DNA of 26,132 nt from a virus, in the IMG/VR virus record IMGVR_UViG_3300027858_000195, positions 1-26,132 of that record; one strand, written 5' to 3'. The notes beneath the pieces are model-generated. The model ran no database searches. It was given only the letters and a program-made list of their open reading frames with translations, and was not told the origin of the DNA. Within the stretch, counting starts at the first letter, position 1. Every line of letters begins with the position of its first letter. This document shows, one piece after another, positions 21,409 through 26,132 of the stretch. Made by a program: the position numbers and the translations under genes.

Positions 21409-22230
21409 ATGGTTTGTAGAGATTGCGAAATTACAAAAGATGTTTCTGAATATTACGTGAAGATAAAAGAACCGTTAACAATGGACAGCGTTTGTAAAAG
21501 TTGCAGACGCGAAATCGCTCGTCAATACAGAATCAAAAACCCGAAACCACTTAAACCTAAAACTCCGAGAATGGACGGGTTTAGACTACTGCCAGAAGGT
21601 ATGCGTAAATGCGGGGATTGCGACGAAGTAAAAGAGCAGGATTTTTTCTACACAGACTCCACCCGAGCGTCAGGTACTTCCGTTTATTGTAAAGATTGTT
21701 CTAAAAGGCGATTCGAGAAAAAGATGGAAGTAAGAGGCGATGAAGTCATTGAATATAGGCGGAGATGGGCGGAAGAAAACCGCGAAATACTTCGAGAAAA
21801 ACATCGTGTGTATAGAATGGCTAACCTTGACAAAAAGGTCGTCATCGAAGCACGGCGACGCGCCCGTAAAATGTCTTTACCGGATACATTAACCCACGAA
21901 GAGACTAACGAAATATTAGCTTACTTCAAAGGTAAATGTGCGCTATGCGATGAACCATCAGAAGCACTTGACCATTTCATACCCATTAAAACGGAAATGG
22001 GCGGAACTACAAAAGAAAACATCATTCCACTATGTAAAGCAATGAATTCATCTAAAAGCGCAAGAAACCCGTTTAAGTGGGCGGAAACTTACTTAGACGA
22101 AAGCGCAAAAGAAAGGTTCATAACTCTAATTGAATATCTTTCAGACATCAACGGATTAACGGTAGAGCAATACCGCGAATTCGTTTTTTCATGTTTCAAA
22201 ACAAAAACAAAAAATAAAAACATTTCCTAG
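21409..22230 (+). CDS. HNH endonuclease with zinc ribbons, inserted before the capsid gene
   Basis: 273 residues; ATG 21409. Domains in order: zinc ribbon 1 (Cys3, Cys6, Cys29, Cys32), zinc ribbon 2 (Cys68, Cys71, Cys94, Cys97), a basic helix (100-160), then an HNH core at about 177-225: CALC (177-180), DHFIP with His189, and LCKAMNSSKSARNPFKW. In relatives this segment is normally LCxxCNSSKG, so one zinc-binding Cys is Met212 here; the general base His and Asn213 remain. Codon use (AAA, TGT, AGA) contrasts strongly with the flanking structural genes. It separates the decoration protein from the major capsid gene, a typical homing location. Confidence 0.82.
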   Translation: MVCRDCEITKDVSEYYVKIKEPLTMDSVCKSCRREIARQYRIKNPKPLKPKTPRMDGFRLLPEGMRKCGDCDEVKEQDFFYTDSTRASGTSVYCKDCSKRRFEKKMEVRGDEVIEYRRRWAEENREILREKHRVYRMANLDKKVVIEARRRARKMSLPDTLTHEETNEILAYFKGKCALCDEPSEALDHFIPIKTEMGGTTKENIIPLCKAMNSSKSARNPFKWAETYLDESAKERFITLIEYLSDINGLTVEQYREFVFSCFKTKTKNKNIS

Positions 22231-22241
22231 GAGGAATTATT

Positions 22242-23270
22242 TTGTCTACAATTACCCATCTTTCAGAATTTTCAGAACCAGCATTAAGAGGACTTATCGA
22301 CGAAAGCGTAGCACTTCGCGAGGAGTTCCCGACATTCGGTGAACGTTTCTTACCGTCAGTAAACGTATACAGCACAACTTTCGCGTATGACATCATCAAG
22401 AAAACTAAGCACTTAGCTTCATTCATCGGTTACGGCGCAGAACCGCCAGTAATGGATCGTGACGCGGTTGCTTCTAAATTCGGTACACTAGCGGCGTTCG
22501 GTCTTCAATACATCGCGACTGTAGAAGAATTAATGGCGCTAGACCAAGCACGTAAAGGCGAAAAAGCAGCGATGGTTGCTAAGTTAGAGAAAAAAGCGGT
22601 TGACGTTATCGAAGGTATTCAAGACTTCGCGGACGTATTACGCGCACAAGCGTTAACTACCGGCGTTCTTAATTACACGAAAGGCGACGTTAAAATCAAC
22701 TTCGATTATCAAATTCCAGCGGAACATAAAATCGCTCTTACTGGCGTAAACGCTTGGTCTGACGCTTCTGCGGATATCTTAGGCGACTTAATCGCATGGA
22801 ACGAATTGTACTCGAAATCAAACAACGGTAAATCTGCCGACGTTATCCTTATGCCACAAGAAGTATTCGCGCACCTAACTAAGAACGCGTCTATCATTTC
22901 CGAAGCACGTCCGGGCATCGCAGGCGTTACACGTATCGCTACTGCGGAAGTTAACTCGGTACTTGAAGGATTCGCTTTACCAACGATTCAAGTCGTTAAA
23001 TCACGTACTACTAACGTACGTAACGTTTACACAGGTCAAGACGAAGACGTAGAATTCTTCCCTGCGGGTCGCGTTGTATTCCTAGCAGACGGAGTTGGTA
23101 ACTTCTACTACGGTCCTAACCCGGAATCACCTACGTTCGAGCCAGGTCTAGTTGTTCGTGCCGTTGATGAAATGCGCCCTAAACGTTCTATCATCGAAGG
23201 TTACGCAGCAGGTTTCCCGATCATCGAAGTTCCATCGTTAATCCTACACGCTGACGTTCTAGGCGCGTAA
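22242..23270 (+). CDS. Major capsid protein (lambda gpE-like, HK97 fold)
   Basis: 342 residues, about the length of lambda gpE. TTG 22242 is preceded by an outstanding AGGAGGA sequence. Family traits: REEFPTFGERFLPSVNVYSTTFAYDIIKK at the N-arm, ASFIGYGAEPPVMDRDA, helix with GLQYIATVEELMALDQARKGEKAAM, the spine helix VIEGIQDFADVLRAQALTTG (about 118-137) and ADVILMPQEVFAHLTKN (about 204-220) of the A-domain, and FFPAGRVVFLADG with late strands ending in EMRPKRSIIEGYAAGFP. The gene uses a narrow, preferred codon set (more GTT, GCT, CTT) than the rest, as expected for the most abundant protein. Confidence 0.9.
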   Translation: MSTITHLSEFSEPALRGLIDESVALREEFPTFGERFLPSVNVYSTTFAYDIIKKTKHLASFIGYGAEPPVMDRDAVASKFGTLAAFGLQYIATVEELMALDQARKGEKAAMVAKLEKKAVDVIEGIQDFADVLRAQALTTGVLNYTKGDVKINFDYQIPAEHKIALTGVNAWSDASADILGDLIAWNELYSKSNNGKSADVILMPQEVFAHLTKNASIISEARPGIAGVTRIATAEVNSVLEGFALPTIQVVKSRTTNVRNVYTGQDEDVEFFPAGRVVFLADGVGNFYYGPNPESPTFEPGLVVRAVDEMRPKRSIIEGYAAGFPIIEVPSLILHADVLGA

Positions 23271-23500
23271 TGACTAACGTAAAAGTACGAGTTCTTGACG
23301 CCGTTATCGATGGTAACGGCAAAGGCTCGGTAATTAACATCGACGCTAAATCCGCAAAGCATCTCGCTTCAATCGGATACGTCGAATTAGTAGCGGAGGA
23401 ATCAAAGCCGAAAGCGAAGGCGGAGTCAGCGCCGACCAACGCAGATAAATCGGCAGAGAAACCGAAGCCACAACGTAAGTCAACGAAAGACAGTAAATAG
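23270..23500 (+). CDS. Small protein after the capsid gene, Lys/Ala/Pro-rich tail
   Basis: 76 residues; ATG overlaps the capsid stop (TAATG). An N-terminal half, NVKVRVLDAVIDGNGKGSVINIDAKSAKHLASIGYVEL, reads as the short beta-hairpin/helix protein found after many phage capsid genes, in which xxAxxLxxxGxVEL is typical. The remainder is a disordered Lys/Ala/Pro/Glu tail. Function unknown; probably a head or neck accessory. Confidence 0.7.
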   Translation: MTNVKVRVLDAVIDGNGKGSVINIDAKSAKHLASIGYVELVAEESKPKAKAESAPTNADKSAEKPKPQRKSTKDSK

Positions 23501-23511
23501 GAGGTACGCAA

Positions 23512-23895
23512 ATGGCGACGCTAACACAGATGACCGAACGGTTAACTAAACGGTTTACCGCCGTAACTGCGCAACCTGCGCTAGAATCGGCAGCGATTGA
23601 CGTCATGGCGGACACGTTCGAGTTATTCGGATATGAAGCGTCTGCCGACGTACCTATCACGGATTTAAACCGATTACTCGCGTATAGTTCCTCGGAACTT
23701 GCGTTACAAATAGCGCTAGATTCAGCGCGATTCTTTAAATATACGGACGGAGAAGAATCCGTAGACAAGTCGATGATTTCGAAAGAGTATCGTGAGTTTG
23801 CGGGTATCTTTAAATCCGATTACCTAGCGGAAGAAGCGAAGTTACTGCCGGACTTATCGAGTTTCCGCGTTATGCGAAGGCTTGACCGTCCATGA
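23512..23895 (+). CDS. Head-tail connector protein (gp15-like)
   Basis: 127 residues, ATG 23512 with AGGAGGT upstream. All-helical with ALESAAIDVMADTFELFGY, DLNRLLAYSSSELALQIALDSARFFKYTDGEESVDKS and a C-terminal MRRLDRP. Its position two genes after capsid, and its helical make-up, fit the first head completion connector of SPP1/HK97-like phages (gp15/gp6 type). The TGA overlaps the ATG of the next gene. Assignment rests on position and general form. Confidence 0.6.
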   Translation: MATLTQMTERLTKRFTAVTAQPALESAAIDVMADTFELFGYEASADVPITDLNRLLAYSSSELALQIALDSARFFKYTDGEESVDKSMISKEYREFAGIFKSDYLAEEAKLLPDLSSFRVMRRLDRP

Positions 23896-24707
23896 ATAAA
23901 CAAGCGGAATTAGACGCGATTTACGCAAAGCTATCCGCTGATTACGGCAAACTAAACGATAAACAAGTAGCGTATGCAATTAAGGAAGTCGGACGTGTCC
24001 GTGGCGATATAGCGGAATTACTATCAGAGTTCGCCGCAGAAGACGGCACGGTCAAACGTCAGCGACTTTCGAGATTATTACGCGAACTTGACGGTATCGA
24101 AAAGGCATTACGTGAAAACGGTACAGTCGCGTTAACGAAATCAATCACGGATTCAAGCGCATTCTCAATCGCAGGTATGAACGCAGGTGCTACGTCAGTT
24201 ATCGGTGTTCCGTTAGTATCAGCGAGTATCGAACGTATTAATAAACAAACGGTCGATTACGTTATTCGTAGATTCGGCGAAGACGGCTTAGTGCTATCGG
24301 ATCGTATTTGGGGAACTAGCGGAGAAATCCGTGACAGTATCGCCAGTGTCTTACGTAGCGGAATTATCCGCGGTGATAACGTAAGTTCGATGGTTCGCGA
24401 TGTACGTAAAGCGTATGACGCTGAAACGTGGAAGATAAAGCGTTTAGTTGTAACGGAAGGCAATACGGCTTATCGCGTTGCAGGCGCTAATAGCGTTAAG
24501 CAATCGGAAGTGGCGAAGTACGTCCGAATTAACGAAAACGGTCGTCGACACGGAAACCACGAAAATCACCGATGTTATAAATTAGCGCAGGAAGACCGCT
24601 ACGGAGAGGGACGCGGAATATTCTTACCGACTGACTCCGATATTTACTTTCCGCATGTTCAATGCAGTTCTTATATCACGCCTGTAATAAAAGAAGAGTA
24701 TCTATAA
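23892..24707 (+). CDS. Minor head protein (SPP1 gp7 / Mu gpF-like)
   Basis: 271 residues; ATG overlaps the preceding stop. The C-terminal domain (about 165-262) shows the family pattern: WKIKRLVVTEGNTAYRVAGANSV (about 178-200), then HRCYKLAQEDRYGEGRGIF and IYFPHVQCSSYITPV, where the HxxC and PHxxCxS elements are typical (usual form PHPNCRC/S). A helical N-terminal region (1-85) follows the usual layout. Proteins of this family enter the procapsid near the portal and are needed for infectivity. In SPP1 the gene follows portal; here it lies after the connector, a slightly different order. Confidence 0.78.
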   Translation: MNKQAELDAIYAKLSADYGKLNDKQVAYAIKEVGRVRGDIAELLSEFAAEDGTVKRQRLSRLLRELDGIEKALRENGTVALTKSITDSSAFSIAGMNAGATSVIGVPLVSASIERINKQTVDYVIRRFGEDGLVLSDRIWGTSGEIRDSIASVLRSGIIRGDNVSSMVRDVRKAYDAETWKIKRLVVTEGNTAYRVAGANSVKQSEVAKYVRINENGRRHGNHENHRCYKLAQEDRYGEGRGIFLPTDSDIYFPHVQCSSYITPVIKEEYL

Positions 24708-24720
24708 AGGAGTGTCTTAA

Positions 24721-24972
24721 ATGGCGAAAGTTAAAACGCACGAGGGTAATGATTGGAACGATGCGGAATACTACGAAACGACCGAATATTATTGCCCAAA
24801 ATGCGGTAATAAAACTGTTTGGGTCGAGGTAGACGATGATGGCGGTGACTTTTATGTCGGACTTGAATACGTATGTACTACTTGCCCAACTACGTTTTGC
24901 CTACCGCACCTAGAAGACACTACCGACGGTGGTTACGCGGAGTCATTGGCGCAAAAATTAAAATCGGAGTAA
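24721..24972 (+). CDS. Small zinc-ribbon protein
   Basis: 83 residues; ATG 24721 with AAAGGAG upstream. Two CxxC pairs, CPKCGN (Cys25, Cys28) and CTTC (about 52-55), spaced as in a zinc ribbon, with a strand-rich middle (TVWVEVDDDGGDFYVGLEYV) and an acidic N-terminus. Family unknown. It sits between minor head and head-closure genes and uses less biased codons, suggesting a late addition. Confidence 0.65.
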   Translation: MAKVKTHEGNDWNDAEYYETTEYYCPKCGNKTVWVEVDDDGGDFYVGLEYVCTTCPTTFCLPHLEDTTDGGYAESLAQKLKSE

Positions 24973-25025
24973 TAGCAGGCAACAAGACCCGTATAGCGGA
25001 GTGCAAGGAACGGAGGAGTGATTAC

Positions 25026-25190
25026 GTGAATCTTAGCGACCTACTAAAACGAGTATCAGAGGAAGACAGACGTAAAATGTTCGTATTTAGAGGCGATGAT
25101 GGCGGTTGGAGTAATGTTGACTTCGAGGTAAACGAAAACGAAATTACGGTCACATTCGATACGAACGAAATATTTACAAGTGATAAATAA
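25026..25190 (+). CDS. Small hypothetical protein, 54 aa
   Basis: GTG 25026 is chosen because CGGAGGAG (about 25011-25018) lies just before it; an upstream ORF extension to 24873 would cover the previous gene. The protein, LSDLLKRVSEEDRRKMFVFRG...WSNVDFEVNENEITVTFD, is small, acidic and beta-ended, without known family. Confidence 0.6.
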   Translation: MNLSDLLKRVSEEDRRKMFVFRGDDGGWSNVDFEVNENEITVTFDTNEIFTSDK

Positions 25191-25211
25191 CGAAACTTAG
25201 GAGGTGATTAC

Positions 25212-25610
25212 GTGTTAACACCGCAAGACATCGAATTCATACGCAATACACGCAAGGAAGTCGTCGAAGGACGCGAGACGCTAATAACAATCGCTTATAC
25301 GAGCGCAGGCGGTAAAGACGAATGGACAGGCGAAGATATTCCGGGCGAACCCGTTGAGCGCGAAGTGCTTTCCGTAGTCACCGAGATAAGTTCGACGGCG
25401 GGTACGGGGAGCGAGCGTGTAATTATCGGAGGAATCAGCGTTGAAAAGGGCGACGTATGGCTAAGTATCGAATTCGATTTAATCGCCGATATCGCCACGT
25501 TTATTACGCGTTTACAATACGACGGTCAATGGTACACCGTATTAGCTTCGGATAAAAAAGGAATCGGCGCAATTAACCGCGTGGAAATGCTTGGGAGGTT
25601 GACGACGTGA
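25212..25610 (+). CDS. Head closure (head-tail stopper) protein, gp16-like
   Basis: 132 residues, GTG 25212 with TAGGAGGTGAT upstream. A short N-terminal helix (TPQDIEFIRNTRKEVVEGRE), then antiparallel strands (ETLITIAYTSAGGKDEWTGEDIPGEPVEREVLSVVTEI, GDVWLSIEFDLI, TFITRLQYDGQWYTVLASDKKGIGAINRVEMLGRL) match the small beta-barrel stopper proteins of the SPP1 gp16 type. It precedes the HK97 gp10-like gene, the usual order. It overlaps the next GTG. Confidence 0.68.
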   Translation: MLTPQDIEFIRNTRKEVVEGRETLITIAYTSAGGKDEWTGEDIPGEPVEREVLSVVTEISSTAGTGSERVIIGGISVEKGDVWLSIEFDLIADIATFITRLQYDGQWYTVLASDKKGIGAINRVEMLGRLTT

Positions 25611-25960
25611 AGTTTAACGTATCAGTAAGCGGAATCGACGCAGTGTTACGCAAACTCGAACGTCATCTAGGCGATGAAGCCGTTACGGATATCGACCGTA
25701 TTACCGAGGCTTACGCGCGGAAGATGGCGAACGAGTCGGCGGAAATGGCACCCGTTAAAGACGGATTCCTAAAGAATTCCATCGCAAGTTCTCCGCAACC
25801 TTCCGACGAATTACACGTATGGGAATACGGTAGCGACTTGCCTTACGCGACTAAACAGGAATATACGCATCCTACGAATAAGGCGTTCATCCGCCGATCC
25901 GTATGGAATAACCGTGAGAAATACAGCAACGCCGTATTAAAACGTATTACGAAAGGGTGA
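25607..25960 (+). CDS. HK97 gp10-like neck/tail-joining protein
   Basis: 117 residues, GTG 25607 overlapping the previous stop. It matches the family pattern: an N-terminal strand with SGIDAVLRKLERHL, helix ITEAYARKMANESAEMAPVKDGFLKNSI (the xAPVdTGxLrxSI motif), WEYGSDLPYATKQEYTHP (Y(A)xyvE-type motif) and a C-terminal helix, PTNKAFIRRSVWNNREKYSNAVLKRI (xxxxpFlrpal pattern). Such proteins complete the head-tail interface. Confidence 0.82.
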   Translation: MKFNVSVSGIDAVLRKLERHLGDEAVTDIDRITEAYARKMANESAEMAPVKDGFLKNSIASSPQPSDELHVWEYGSDLPYATKQEYTHPTNKAFIRRSVWNNREKYSNAVLKRITKG

Positions 25961-25964
25961 CGTC

Positions 25965-26132
25965 ATGCAACACGAAATACAACATTCGCTAATCACGCAT
26001 TTACGCTCGAAGTTCGCAGGCGTTACCGTCGTATGGGTTTACGATGGCGTAACGTTGCCCGCGGTTAAACCGTTTATCACCGTCGAGCAAATGCAGAATA
26101 ACAACGCAATACTATCGAAGGGTCGCGAGTCT
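25965..26132 (+). CDS. Probable tail terminator / minor tail protein, N-terminal part (truncated by window)
   Basis: ATG 25965 with GAAAGGGTGA upstream; the frame is open to the last base (56 codons). It begins MQHEIQHSLITHLRSKFAG, with VTVVWVYDGVTLPAVKPFITVEQMQNNN, which resembles the tail-terminator/gp17-type proteins (helix, then a strand and xxPFITVEQ, where relatives have kPyvvvxx). The next gene in such operons. The remainder lies outside the window. Confidence 0.65.
   Translation, partial: MQHEIQHSLITHLRSKFAGVTVVWVYDGVTLPAVKPFITVEQMQNNNAILSKGRES

Noticed and set aside
1-26132. Integrase or attachment site
   Set aside because: No tyrosine or serine recombinase, repressor of CI type or att-like repeat in the window, so temperate lifestyle cannot be claimed.

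Overview
The window is part of a tailed double-stranded DNA phage (or prophage) with a siphovirus-type head and neck module. The host is probably a Gram-positive Bacillota relative of Bacillus: ribosome binding sites are strong AGGAGG-type, TTG and GTG starts are frequent, and the structural genes are of SPP1-like types. No host gene, tRNA, integrase or insertion sequence is visible. All genes but one are on the + strand, packed tightly, often with ATGA or TAATG stop/start overlaps.

Layout. (1) 1-9730, replication and nucleotide metabolism: the C-terminus of a family A DNA polymerase, a thioredoxin, small membrane proteins, a PD-(D/E)XK nuclease, a RuvC-type resolvase, a class II (B12-dependent) ribonucleotide reductase, an HNH endonuclease, a PhoH-like ATPase, an all-alpha dUTPase, ThyX, a membrane-anchored 3D-domain protein and a DUF1599 protein. 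Together they make and protect the dTTP/dNTP pool (RNR reduced by thioredoxin, dUTP to dUMP, dUMP to dTMP) and process replicating DNA. (2) 9696-11107, a control region: the only minus-strand gene (AbrB-like, with its own promoter), a sigma-region-4-like protein, and a 230-bp leader with a terminator and competing hairpins. (3) 11108-13731: a DNA methyltransferase, a two-winged-helix replication-initiator-like protein, then about 950 bp without a substantial gene, holding a perfect 20-bp direct repeat pair, five TGCATANCG repeats and several hairpins. This is the best candidate for a replication origin. (4) 13732-15138: a nuclease with tandem HTH-like repeats and a PD-(D/E)XK domain, probably a free-standing homing endonuclease. 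(5) 15200-26132: small and large terminase, portal, scaffold, putative decoration protein, lambda gpE-like major capsid protein, connectors, minor head protein and first tail genes, interrupted by a second methyltransferase, an HNH endonuclease and small zinc-binding proteins.

Most notable: two genes whose ribosome binding sites point to ATA and ATC as start codons; the origin-like region next to a Rep-like gene; an unusual repeat-plus-PD-(D/E)XK endonuclease; three free-standing endonucleases beside highly conserved genes (RNR, terminase, capsid); and near-absence of GGCC (two copies found by eye in 26 kb), suggesting escape from a GGCC-specific restriction enzyme. All family calls are from reading the protein sequences, without any database search.
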